A DNA stretch of 64,000 nt. Origin: Candidatus Aminicenantota bacterium (GTDB lineage Bacteria; Acidobacteriota; Aminicenantia; Aminicenantales; Saccharicenantaceae). The notes beneath the pieces were generated by a model that was not told the origin of the DNA, did not search any database, and saw only the letters and a program-made list of their open reading frames with translations. Numbering within the stretch: the first letter of the stretch is position 1; each line of letters opens with the position of its first letter. Below are positions 1 to 8,196 of this stretch, one piece after another. The translations under genes and the position numbers were made by a program. The DNA lies in NCBI GenBank assembly GCA_026393975.1, contig JAPKZD010000022.1, positions 56,763 through 120,762 on the forward strand, in the 5' to 3' direction.

Positions 1-144
1 ACGTCCCTCGGCCACGTCGCGGCCGATTTCAACGTCCCCGAGGCCCGCGAGATCGTCGAGCGGGGGCTCCTCTGGGCCGCCCGGGTCATGGGCGACGATC
101 CGCCCAAAATGAACATCTACGCGCCGCTTCTCAAAAAGAAATAG
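1..144 (+). CDS. ThuA-like domain protein, C-terminal fragment
   Basis: Only the last 47 codons lie in the window, in frame 1, ending at a TAG at 142-144. The peptide begins [10 protein letters not shown] and continues with an [15 protein letters not shown] segment, which matches the end of ThuA (trehalose-utilisation-like, class I glutamine-amidotransferase fold) domains, where a 'LGH' strand and a final 'GxLWAA' helix are characteristic. ThuA-like proteins in such genomes usually sit in glycan or Gfo/Idh loci, and such a locus lies 22 kb away. The call rests on this short tail, and the catalytic part is outside the window. It converges with the next gene, which is on the opposite strand, with 19 bases between them. 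Confidence 0.6.
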   Translation, partial: TSLGHVAADFNVPEAREIVERGLLWAARVMGDDPPKMNIYAPLLKKK

Positions 145-163
145 GCGGTGACTGGTCGGAGGA

Positions 164-1771
164 TCAGCGGGAAATCGGCGGCCTGCTTTTGAGCAATTCG
201 TCCCAGAGGTCGCGGCGGACGAAGAGCGCGAGGACGACTTCGGGACGCAGGCCGTAGAAGCTCTGTTGATACCGGTCGCCGAGCGCCGTCGCGACCTTTT
301 CGACGTTGGCGGCTGAGGCGATGACCACCGCCGCGTCGCCGGGGTCGCCCGCCGTCTCCGCGCTCGTCCAGTATCCCACCCGGCCGTACCGTCTCAGATA
401 CCAGGGAAGGGGCCAGGTCTCATCGGGCGGGGCGATGACCTTGATCAACAGGTCCTTTTTTTCCGGCGCGGCGGCGGCGATTTTCTCCACGGCGGCGACG
501 AGCTTCAGGAAGTCCGGGATCGTCTGAGCGTAGACATAGGGGTTCGATGGGTCGGAGGGAGCGGTGAAATTGGCCCTGTAGGCCTGGGCGGTCAGATTGA
601 CAAAGCCCGGGACGAGCGCGGCCAGGATGAGGATTTTGATCAGGCGGAATCGGCTTATTCTCAGGAGAAGGCCAACGCCGTTTCCCGCCAGAAGCACCAG
701 GCCGAGGTAGAAAGGAAGGATGTTCCACGGTGTTTTATAAGGAACCAGGCTGTACACCGCCGCCGTCATGACGGTGAAGAAGAGGACGAAACGGACGAAG
801 CGGGGACTGCCGTCCTTTCCCGCGTCATGTTCGAACGCGGCGATGCCTCCGGCCGCGGCGAGGAAGAGGAGGAAGGCTTCGCTCCAGACCGGGCCGCCGG
901 CGGTTTTGGAATAGGCCAGCGTCTGGAAATAGTAGTACCAGGGGTGGGCATGGAATCCGGGATGGCCGGCCCGGTTGAAAGACGCCCCTATGGCCCGGAC
1001 CGAATCGGCCAGTCCGTGCGGGTTTTGGAAGAACGAGGTGAAGAAGAGGAGGGCGGTCATGGCGCCGGCGGCCAGGAAGAGAGTGGCGTGCAGGGCTGTC
1101 CGAAGCTTTGCCGGGGCATTCCGCCCGCCTCGGGCGTTTCCGGCCGCGCCGGCCCCTTCCCCCCGGCGGGCGCGAGGGTTGTCCATGAGGAACACAAGCC
1201 CGAGCGCCGCGGCCAGACCGGCGAAAAGGATGACGCTCGTTTCCTTCGTGGCGTACATCAGGCCGGTCGAGACGCCGGCCGCGAGGGCCCACCAGCCGGA
1301 GCGCGTTCGCGCGTATTTCCATCCGGCGGCGATGAGCCCTGCCAGGAAGAAGACGAGCAGGGTCTCCTGGATGTAGAACCGGCTGTAGTAGGTCATCGCC
1401 GGCGAGACGGCGGCCAATGAGGCCGCCGCGAGCGACGCCTCGCGGGAGAGCCCGCCGGCGAGGAGAAGAAAGAGAAGAAGCAATCCCGCTCCGAAGAGGG
1501 CCGGGACGAGGCGGAGCGTCGTTTCGCTGAGCTCGGCCAGGGTTCTCTCGCCCGCCACCCGGGCCACGGGCAGCGTCAGGTAATAGAGGCTCGGCCCGTG
1601 GTGGTCGTTCGGGTCGAACCGGTATTCCCCTCGCTCGAGGAGGTCTCCGAACTTGACCGCCTGGTTGGCCTCGTCGTGGTGCATGGGCCGGACGTCCAGG
1701 CGGACGATACGGAAAAGGAGGGCGCCGAGGACGGCGCAGACAAAGAGCCCCCGAAAGACCTTATTCGTCAT
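164..1771 (-). CDS. Agl23-like (TIGR03663-type) membrane glycosyltransferase, GT39/GT-C fold
   Basis: The 535-residue polytopic membrane protein has a signal-anchor-like N-terminus, then a first extracytoplasmic loop with MHHDEANQAVKFG. The acidic DE pair in this loop is the metal/donor-binding signature of GT-C enzymes. YSRFYIQETLLV and YATKETS further on are typical of the family annotated as TIGR03663 or 'flippase activity-associated protein Agl23'. About ten hydrophobic segments follow, then a soluble C-terminal region of about 120 residues. It probably transfers a sugar from a polyprenyl donor on the outer face of the inner membrane; substrate unknown. Its ATG overlaps the stop of the discoidin gene as ATGA (1768-1771), so it is translationally coupled and last in this minus-strand unit. 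Confidence 0.8.
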   Translation of the reverse strand: MTNKVFRGLFVCAVLGALLFRIVRLDVRPMHHDEANQAVKFGDLLERGEYRFDPNDHHGPSLYYLTLPVARVAGERTLAELSETTLRLVPALFGAGLLLLFLLLAGGLSREASLAAASLAAVSPAMTYYSRFYIQETLLVFFLAGLIAAGWKYARTRSGWWALAAGVSTGLMYATKETSVILFAGLAAALGLVFLMDNPRARRGEGAGAAGNARGGRNAPAKLRTALHATLFLAAGAMTALLFFTSFFQNPHGLADSVRAIGASFNRAGHPGFHAHPWYYYFQTLAYSKTAGGPVWSEAFLLFLAAAGGIAAFEHDAGKDGSPRFVRFVLFFTVMTAAVYSLVPYKTPWNILPFYLGLVLLAGNGVGLLLRISRFRLIKILILAALVPGFVNLTAQAYRANFTAPSDPSNPYVYAQTIPDFLKLVAAVEKIAAAAPEKKDLLIKVIAPPDETWPLPWYLRRYGRVGYWTSAETAGDPGDAAVVIASAANVEKVATALGDRYQQSFYGLRPEVVLALFVRRDLWDELLKSRPPISR

Positions 1772-2445
1772 TTGGCCGGGATGCCGTAGACCTCAACCTC
1801 CACATAATGGTTCATGTCGTTCGAAGTGTTGCCGCCGCTGGTGAGACGGACGTAGCGGGCCTTGACCCCCTTGGGGTCGAAGAGCTTGCCGTCGAAGGTT
1901 TCGATGTACTCCTTGTCCTTGCCGGCGCCGAGGCCCGAGGTGTTGTCGTGGTCGTTATTGAAAACCGTCGTCACGCCGCTGATGAAGTCCTTGTCGTCGG
2001 AAACCTGGACGACGACGTCCCGGTAGACGCGGGCCTGGCTGTGGTAGTGCCAGGCGACGATGGCGTGGAGCTCCTGGGATTTCCCGAGGTCGATCTGGAC
2101 CCACTGGAGCATGGGTCCGAACTCGACGTAGTAGCCGTCCTCGCCGGATTTCTTGCCGTCCGTGACGAAGGCGATCTCGCCGATGACGGGCTCCTTGTCG
2201 CTCGCGGCGACCGGCTTTCCCGCGGAAAGGAGGACCGTGCCGACCGGGACCATGAAAGGTCCCCGGGGTTTCCCGGTGATCGTTTCGAGATTGGGCGTGC
2301 GGATGTTCTTGGGCGTGCCGACGAACATCGGTTTGGGGAGCTGGATCTTCAGGACCTCTTTTCCCTGGTCCTGTGCCGGGGCCGTGGGCGCGAGGAAGGC
2401 CAGGCCGAGGACGGCGGTCGATATCCAACCGAGGATCTTCTTCAT
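1768..2445 (-). CDS. Secreted discoidin (F5/8 type C)-like carbohydrate-binding protein
   Basis: A 225-residue protein with a Sec signal peptide (MKKILGWIS, hydrophobic core, cleavage near APAQ). The remaining part resembles a single F5/8 type C (discoidin) beta-sandwich: WVQIDLGKSQELHAIVAWHYH is typical of the central strands, and KARYVRLTSGGN followed by NHYVEVEVYG of the last strands. Such modules bind glycans or other surface ligands, and no catalytic domain is present. The Shine-Dalgarno AAGGAGACAG lies just upstream. Its start overlaps the stop of the ApbE frame (ATGA, 2442-2445) and its stop overlaps the Agl23 start, so the three are tightly coupled. Role inferred: cell-surface or periplasmic glycan binding. 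Confidence 0.7.
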   Translation of the reverse strand: MKKILGWISTAVLGLAFLAPTAPAQDQGKEVLKIQLPKPMFVGTPKNIRTPNLETITGKPRGPFMVPVGTVLLSAGKPVAASDKEPVIGEIAFVTDGKKSGEDGYYVEFGPMLQWVQIDLGKSQELHAIVAWHYHSQARVYRDVVVQVSDDKDFISGVTTVFNNDHDNTSGLGAGKDKEYIETFDGKLFDPKGVKARYVRLTSGGNTSNDMNHYVEVEVYGIPAK

Positions 2446-3375
2446 CTCTGTCTCCTTGTTCGGACGGGCCCGTTTCCGGCGATCGTACCCGCGTTGAATA
2501 TTCTACACTTTTTCCGGGCGTTTATCACGAGCGCCCAGACCTCGGGATGACGGCTGCAGAGGGCCGCCACACCGGCCGTGGCCATGACCATGAAAGCGGT
2601 CGAGAGCGCGTCAGCCGCGGCTGCGGATGGATGGGACGCCCAGGCGGCACGGTGCCCCCGGGCCGGGCGGCCCGTCCGCGGATCGACGATGTGTTCACCC
2701 TTGACCTCGGTCCCGGAACCGCTCAGGGCTCGGTCCCGGAGAAAGACGCGGTCCGGGCCGCCCGGCGCCGACCGGCCAGCCTCGCCCGGACCCGTTTTTT
2801 CCCGGGCCCGGGCCCGCGGCCAGAGCGGTGCTCGTGCCGGAGTGCAAGAGGACATTTTCGACCTCCCAATCGCGGAGGACGGCCAGGGCGCCGTCCAAGG
2901 CGTAGCCCTTGCCGACGGCCCCGAAATCGAGGAGGAGCGGCGGAGCTTTCGCCTTCCCCCTGCCGGCGAGCCGCGCGACCTCGATCCCCCGGCCGGTCTG
3001 GACGACGTGGATGAGCTTGCCGAGCGGCGGGGGGGATGCCGTGGACTTCCTCGCCGCGGACCGGCCGGCGGCCAGATAGTTGACGTCGAAGGCGCCGTCC
3101 GTTTCCGCCTGGACGGCGGCCGCGATGCCCAGGACTTCGGCCGTCTCGATCCCGATGCGCAGGGACTCTCCGGGGCCGAGGCGCCCGATGCGGCTCGTCT
3201 CGCTCGCCGGGTCGAACCGGCTGAAAAGTCGCTCCAGCCGGTCGATCTCGTCGAAGGCCGCCCGAGCCGCCTGCCGGGCATAGGCTTCGGCCTTCCCGGC
3301 GACGAAGACCTCGAACACGGTCGCCATCGCCTCGTGGGCGAACCGGTGAACGCGCTTTCCGGGTTGTAAGGACAT
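2442..3375 (-). pseudogene. apbE: FAD:protein FMN transferase (ApbE) with a frameshift
   Basis: ApbE covalently attaches FMN to threonine of exported flavoproteins. The N-terminal two thirds read from an ATG at 3375 through HEAMATVFEVFV, LERLFSRFDPASE and LLLDFGAVGKGYALDGAL to LLHSGTSTAL and WPVG. From there this frame degenerates into proline/arginine-rich sequence and stops near 2695. The rest of the family signature continues in the next frame: LRDRALSGSGTEVKGEHI, VDPRTGRPA and AADALSTAFMVM, ending at 2442 in an ATGA overlap with the discoidin gene. The frames join with a net gain of one base (or loss of two) at about 2750-2785, in an extremely GC-rich stretch. All conserved motifs survive, so a sequencing or assembly error is as likely as a true pseudogene. 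No lipoprotein cysteine is seen at the N-terminus. Confidence 0.8.
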
Positions 3376-3386
3376 CTCGCGTGGAC

Positions 3387-6300
3387 CTATTTTGGGGATT
3401 TCGGACCGAGAGGGAGCTCCCGGACGCTGTCCGAAGGAGCCTTGATGCGGGCGGCGACGTCTTTCTCGCTGCGGATTTTCTCGTCCGTCAGATAGTGGAC
3501 GTCGAGCAGACCCTCGGAATGGAAGCCCGTCCGGAAATAGTTCATTTCGGCCAGGGACAGGCTCCAGCCCTGGAGCCACGTCTCGAGCTCCTTGCGCTGC
3601 CGCGCGCCGCCCTGGAAATGGACGATGAGCTTGATCGGGCTGTCCGGGCTGACCTCCCCGGCCTCGGTTTCGTCGAGGAGATAGACGCCCCGCACGCCCC
3701 AGGGCTGGCCGCCGCAGTGGTAGGCGATCCGCTCGGCCATGCGCTGGCGCCAGCGGAAATGGTCCTCGTCCTCGCGGACGGCGGGCAGGCTCGTCGCGCA
3801 GGCGGTCCGTACGGTCGCCTCGGGGCTGGCGAAGAAGCCGACGGCGAGCTCCCGGTCGGCGTTCATGAGCACCCGGAGGACCTTCCCGCCGGTCGCCTCG
3901 GGGACGTCGATGACCCGCAGGGCGTCGGTCAGCAGGGCGCATTCGGGGCAGAACTCGGCCAGCTTGTTCGGGGCCTGGAGCAGGAAGGCCTCGTTGAACT
4001 TCGCGCCGGGATCGTCCGGGTAGAGCGGCAGGTAGCGGATGCCCGATTCCACCAGGTCCTGGAAGAAATGCGTCCCGAACGAGACGTCGGGGACGTAGTT
4101 GCCCTTTTTCCGGGCGACCTCGATGAGCATGGCCGAGTTGTTGATCTCCGAATAGGTCACGCGCACGCCGAGCTTGATGTCGCCGCGGCTGCCCCACCGC
4201 CCCGGGCCCATGAGGATGAACTGGCGGCGGGGCAGGATCTTGTTGAGCTTGCCCACGGCCTGACCGACGGCGACGAGGTCCGTGTAATCGGCGAGCTCCC
4301 CATACTTGTCGGGGTCGACGTAAACGATGTGGGTGATGTCGGCGACGCGGCCGTTCGAGACATATTTGCTGGCCGTGAAGAGGACGGACTCGTCGGACAG
4401 GTTCGCCGGGATCTCCATGGCCACGTCCTCGGCGGCCTGGCTCTGCGGCCGGCACTGGAGGAGGTAGAAGTCCGTTCCCGTGGAAGCGAATTCGATGTCG
4501 ACCGGGACGCCGAGCGCCGTGGACAGGGTCTTGAGGATGGCCTCGAGCTGGAGCATAAATGGCGTCCCGGAGATGAGGCCGTCGAACGTCACGACGGCGT
4601 CCGACTTGGCGATGTCCGTGGCCAGGCCCATGGGCCTCTGGAGAAGCCCGTCCCGGTAAACCGAGAAGACCTTGGTCAGGGCCGGGAATTCGTGGCCGAC
4701 CTCGCCGAGGAGCTCCTTGATGTCCTTGGTGACGAAGGTGTTCTCCTCGAGGTCGATGACGTCGATTTTCTTGGGCGAATAGCGGACGGCCTCGTCGACC
4801 GAGACGTTGACCCGCAGGTTCGGCTGGCCGGGGGAGACGAGGACGGGGTAGTCGTCGCTGACCCGGTCCACGGCCCGCGTCCCGAGCCCGGGGACGAGCC
4901 GGAGCAGGCCGTCCTCGCGTTTGATCCGCGGCGACCAGCGGAACTCGTTCCGGCTGAAGGCGACGCCGGCGTAGGCCGGGAAGAAGTACTTGCCGGCCCG
5001 GGTGCCGACGACCTCCTGGATCATGATGCCCATCTCCTCGTAGAAGTCGAGGAGGCCGCGCTCGGCCCGGTACTGGATGGGGTCGGGGCTGAAGATCGAG
5101 GCATAGACCTCGGCCACGGCGTCGAGGAGGGCCTCGAGGCGCTGCTGCTTGTCGCCTTGGTTGGCCAGGAAGAGGCTCTTGTATTTCCCGGCGAAGGCCG
5201 TTCCCAGCCGGTCCTCGAGGAGGCTCGAACTGCGGACGATGAGCGGCACGTCGCCGAAGTCGTCAAGGGCCACCGAAAGGCCCTTGACGACTTCGGGCGG
5301 GAAGGTCGAGTTCTTGAAGACCTGGACGAGATGGGGATATTCCTGGCGGACGACCTCGATGTCCTTGTACTTCTGCTCGATGACGTCGTCGAGGTTGTTG
5401 TGGGTGGTGAAGGCGATCAGCCCGTCGGACGTGATGTACCAGGTCTTGGGCTTCTTCACGGAGCCGATGAGCTTCGTCCGGCGTGCCGCTTGCTTGAGGA
5501 TCCGGCTGGCCAGGAAGAGGCCGGCGCTCTTGCCGCCGAGCTTGCCGTGGCTGCCGGGCGGGAAGACGATCCGCTCCATGAGGCCGAAGAAGTCCTCGAG
5601 GTCGACGTACTTCTTGGCGACGTTGATGAACTCGAGCTGTTCCGTGAAAAAGCGCCGGATGAGGGCGACGCGGACGCTGTTGGCCGTCGACCGGGGCAGC
5701 TGGATGCCCTCCGGCGCCAGGAGCTTGATCCGGCGCATGCTGTCGAGGACTTCGGCCAGGTCGGCGTAGATGTTTTCCAGGCTGTTGACGGCCGAGCTGG
5801 AGCGGTCCTCGTTGATCCATTTCTGGATGCGGTCCAGGATGTCGTCGTCGGTCAAGTTGGCCGAAGCGATCTTGAACGTCTCCTCGGTCAGCTCAAAGAA
5901 GCGGTCCATCGATTCCTTGTTCTGGGGCAGGTTCGAGTCGCCGAAGAGTCCGTTGGCCACCCGGTCCCCGCTGAAGCGCTGGAGGAGGTCGCGGGCTTCG
6001 GTGACGCCGCGCCAGCCGAGGTAGTTCATCATCTTGCGGGACACCCGGATGAGGAGGCTCGGATTGGTGTTGCGGAGGAGGTCCAGGGCGATGCGCCAGC
6101 CCCGCTTCCCCTCGGCCACGTCGCGGCGGCCGTCGCTCATCTGCTCGTACATGCCCCGCAGGCGCTGGTGGAGGATGAAGTGCCCCAGGCGCTCGGCGAG
6201 CGTCTGGATGAGCTTGGCCTCGCCCTTCATGAACGGGCCGCAGTCACTCTCGGGCGTCGGCTTTCGGTAGGAGACGCAGAGCCGGCCGACCGACGTGTCC

Positions 6301-6575
6301 TGAACCCGGATCTCGGCGCAATGGGTGTACGGGGTCTCTTCGAACTCGGGCGACTCGAAGACCTCTGAGCCGTAGCTGATCTGGGCCTGGCAGCAGTCCG
6401 GGAATTGCCAGCCGGGCGGGATGGCCTCGATGACCTGACGAAAGACGTCTTCGAGGGGGACATCGTAGATGCTCAGGATCTCCTCGATGCGGTAGAGGCA
6501 GCTGAGCTCCTTGGCCCGTTCGTGGAGGGTGGAGAAGAGGGTGCTGACGGCCGTCGGGGTGCGCTGGTTGGTCAT
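3387..6575 (-). CDS. GAF-like sensor plus PEP/pyruvate-binding (PPDK_N) domain protein
   Basis: 1062 residues; start at 6575 with AAGGAGGG ten bases upstream. Residues about 1-160 (LHERAKELSCLYRIEEIL, PPGWQFPD, ADIRV-like AEIRVQD, DCGPFMKGE, LAERLGHF) look like the GAF-type domain attached to some histidine kinases. The middle contains the ATP-grasp PPDK_N domain: GKLGGKSAGLFLAS, IVRSSSLLEDRLGTAFAGKY, and MIQEVVGTRAG with YAGVAFSRN. I do not find the swivelling phosphohistidine motif (GGxTSHAAI) or the PEP-binding TIM barrel, so it is unlikely to be a complete PEP synthase or PPDK. The C-terminal ~400 residues are not recognised. It is the first gene of the unit leading to ApbE, 11 bases downstream. 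Role unknown; a nucleotide-dependent phosphotransfer or signalling function is inferred. Confidence 0.75.
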   Translation of the reverse strand: MTNQRTPTAVSTLFSTLHERAKELSCLYRIEEILSIYDVPLEDVFRQVIEAIPPGWQFPDCCQAQISYGSEVFESPEFEETPYTHCAEIRVQDTSVGRLCVSYRKPTPESDCGPFMKGEAKLIQTLAERLGHFILHQRLRGMYEQMSDGRRDVAEGKRGWRIALDLLRNTNPSLLIRVSRKMMNYLGWRGVTEARDLLQRFSGDRVANGLFGDSNLPQNKESMDRFFELTEETFKIASANLTDDDILDRIQKWINEDRSSSAVNSLENIYADLAEVLDSMRRIKLLAPEGIQLPRSTANSVRVALIRRFFTEQLEFINVAKKYVDLEDFFGLMERIVFPPGSHGKLGGKSAGLFLASRILKQAARRTKLIGSVKKPKTWYITSDGLIAFTTHNNLDDVIEQKYKDIEVVRQEYPHLVQVFKNSTFPPEVVKGLSVALDDFGDVPLIVRSSSLLEDRLGTAFAGKYKSLFLANQGDKQQRLEALLDAVAEVYASIFSPDPIQYRAERGLLDFYEEMGIMIQEVVGTRAGKYFFPAYAGVAFSRNEFRWSPRIKREDGLLRLVPGLGTRAVDRVSDDYPVLVSPGQPNLRVNVSVDEAVRYSPKKIDVIDLEENTFVTKDIKELLGEVGHEFPALTKVFSVYRDGLLQRPMGLATDIAKSDAVVTFDGLISGTPFMLQLEAILKTLSTALGVPVDIEFASTGTDFYLLQCRPQSQAAEDVAMEIPANLSDESVLFTASKYVSNGRVADITHIVYVDPDKYGELADYTDLVAVGQAVGKLNKILPRRQFILMGPGRWGSRGDIKLGVRVTYSEINNSAMLIEVARKKGNYVPDVSFGTHFFQDLVESGIRYLPLYPDDPGAKFNEAFLLQAPNKLAEFCPECALLTDALRVIDVPEATGGKVLRVLMNADRELAVGFFASPEATVRTACATSLPAVREDEDHFRWRQRMAERIAYHCGGQPWGVRGVYLLDETEAGEVSPDSPIKLIVHFQGGARQRKELETWLQGWSLSLAEMNYFRTGFHSEGLLDVHYLTDEKIRSEKDVAARIKAPSDSVRELPLGPKSPK

Positions 6576-6621
6576 GTCGCCGCGTCCCTCCTTGGCCGCC
6601 CGCGCGGCCCTCTCCTAGTCG

Positions 6622-6677
6622 GCCCGGCTTCCCGGGCTAAAGAAGGCCCGTCTCCCCCGGCGGTCCGGGGGAGACGG
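6622..6677 (-). terminator. gdhA transcription terminator (tandem hairpins)
   Basis: A perfect 13-bp inverted repeat (6648-6660 with 6665-6677, loop of four) lies 28 bases past the gdhA stop. On the minus strand it is followed by GCCTTCTTT and then a second 6-bp hairpin, GCCCGG/CCGGGC (6622-6637). The U-tract is weak. Confidence 0.65.
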
Positions 6678-6704
6678 ATCGTGAAGTCGCAGCGTCGAAA
6701 CGGT

Positions 6705-7991
6705 TCAGACCCAGCCGCGGTCCTTGCAAGCGTTGGCGACGCGGCTGACGGAAATGACATACGCGGCGTCGCGCATGTAGAGCTTGCGCGTCCGGGCCAG
6801 CTCGCTCACGGCCTTGAAGGCCGAGGTCATTTTGTCGTCGAGCCGGGTCAGGACCTCTTCCTTGGTCCAGAAGTAGTTCATGTTGCACTGGACCTGCTCG
6901 AAATAGCTGCAGGTGACCCCGCCGGCGTTGGCCAGGAAGTCAGGGATGACGAAGATGCCGCGGCTCTTGATGACCACGTCGGCTTCGGGGGTCGTCGGCC
7001 CGTTGGCGCCTTCGGCCATGACCTTGACCCGGGGCGCGATCTTCTTCACGGTCTCGGCGTTGACCTGGTTTTCGAGGGCGCAGGGGAGGAGGATGTCGAC
7101 GTCCTGCTCGATCCAGGCGTCGCCGGGGAGCCGTTCGTACTCGAGGGCCTCGGCCTTGGCCTTGTCGATGCCGCCGAAGCGGTCGGTGATGGCCCTGAGC
7201 TCCTCCAGGCTGACACCGCGCTTTTTCCGGTAGGTGTAGGAGGCTTGGTCGGCCTGGTCCCAACAGGCGACCGCGATGACCTTGCCGCCGAGCCGGGTGT
7301 AGAGCTCGATGGCGTACTGGGCGACGTTGCCGAAGCCCTGGACCGAGGCGACCGTCGTCTCGATCTTGATGCCCAGCTCCTTGAGCGCCTCGCGGACCGT
7401 GTAGATGAGGCTGTAGCCGGTGGCCTCGGTCCGGCCGAGAGAGCCGCCCATGCCCACGGGCTTGCCGGTGATGAAACCGGGGTACTTGGCGCCGTGGATC
7501 GTCTCGAACTCGTCCAGCATCCAGAGCATGTGCTGGGGGCTGGTCATAACGTCGGGCGCGGGGACGTCGCGGAGGTGGCCGATGTCCTGGGCGATGGCCC
7601 GGATCCAGCCGCGGCAGAGCCGTTCCTGCTCGCGCGGGCTGAGGTCGTGCGGGTCGCAGATGACGCCGCCTTTGCCGCCGCCGAGCGGGATGTCGACGAC
7701 GGCGCACTTCCAGGTCATCCACATGGACAGGGCCCGGACGGTGTCGATCGTCTCCTGGGGGTGGAAGCGGATGCCGCCCTTGCAAGGGCCGCGGGCGTCG
7801 TTGTGCTGGCAGCGGAAGCCGCGGAAAACGCGGACGCTGTTGTCGTCCATGCGGACGGGGATCGAGAAATGGTACTCCCGCAGCGGCTGCCGCAGGAGGT
7901 CCCGGGTCGGTTGGTCGAGCTCGAGAAGGTCAGCGACAGTGTCGAACTGTTTCTGGGCCATCTCGAACGCGTTGAACCCTTTGGTGGCCAT
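6705..7991 (-). CDS. gdhA: Glu/Leu/Phe/Val-type glutamate dehydrogenase
   Basis: The 428-residue enzyme catalyses reversible oxidative deamination of glutamate to 2-oxoglutarate with NAD(P)+; cytosolic, expected hexamer. The substrate-binding lysine lies in [11 protein letters not shown] (K71) and the catalytic lysine in PLGGGKGGV (K107). The Rossmann fold begins near [14 protein letters not shown]. Length and order match the roughly 420-residue bacterial/archaeal class. The start at 7991 has AAGGAG seven bases upstream and a good sigma-70 promoter at 8067-8095; a strong hairpin follows the stop, so it is probably monocistronic. With the peptide transporters and peptidases elsewhere in the window, it fits an amino-acid-fermenting lifestyle in which it feeds nitrogen and reducing power into central metabolism. 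Cofactor specificity cannot be read with confidence. Confidence 0.95.
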   Translation of the reverse strand: MATKGFNAFEMAQKQFDTVADLLELDQPTRDLLRQPLREYHFSIPVRMDDNSVRVFRGFRCQHNDARGPCKGGIRFHPQETIDTVRALSMWMTWKCAVVDIPLGGGKGGVICDPHDLSPREQERLCRGWIRAIAQDIGHLRDVPAPDVMTSPQHMLWMLDEFETIHGAKYPGFITGKPVGMGGSLGRTEATGYSLIYTVREALKELGIKIETTVASVQGFGNVAQYAIELYTRLGGKVIAVACWDQADQASYTYRKKRGVSLEELRAITDRFGGIDKAKAEALEYERLPGDAWIEQDVDILLPCALENQVNAETVKKIAPRVKVMAEGANGPTTPEADVVIKSRGIFVIPDFLANAGGVTCSYFEQVQCNMNYFWTKEEVLTRLDDKMTSAFKAVSELARTRKLYMRDAAYVISVSRVANACKDRGWV

Positions 7992-8066
7992 GAAAAGACT
8001 CCTTATGATATCGTGAAAATCTGTTGACTTGCTTCAGACCGAAAGACCATGAAGCCGCAACAAAAA

Positions 8067-8095
8067 ATGATAGCCGAAGACAGGCCAAATAGCAA
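8067..8095 (-). promoter_or_regulatory. sigma-70-type promoter of gdhA
   Basis: On the minus strand: TTGCTA (8090-8095), 17-base spacer, TATCAT (8067-8072). The predicted transcript starts near 8060, leaving a leader of about 70 bases ending in AAGGAG before the gdhA ATG. Confidence 0.6.
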
Positions 8096-8141
8096 GTCCC
8101 GATGGCGGGTGTGCCGGGGGCGGGTCGGGGCCGCCTCCGGA

Positions 8142-8170
8142 TTGAAAAAGGCTGGGCTTCCGGCTAGGAT
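8142..8170 (+). promoter_or_regulatory. sigma-70-type promoter of the amidase gene
   Basis: TTGAAA (8142-8147), 17-base spacer, TAGGAT (8165-8170). Transcription would begin near 8177, followed by GGAAAGGAGG just before the ATG at 8197. It is divergent from the gdhA promoter. Confidence 0.6.
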
Positions 8171-8196
8171 AAGACGCGGTTTGGAAAGGAGGTCCC

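Noticed and set aside
2750..2830. Programmed frameshifting in apbE at the AAAAAA run
   Set aside because: The A-run lies upstream of the WPVG motif that is still in the first frame, so slippage there would not restore the protein.
3381..6368. A 995-codon open frame on the plus strand
   Set aside because: It is antisense to the PPDK_N gene, is rich in Asp/Glu/Val/Leu/Gly as expected from reversed GC-rich codons, and shows no domain.
6405..8027. A 540-codon plus-strand frame over gdhA
   Set aside because: Antisense shadow of gdhA, without motifs or ribosome site.
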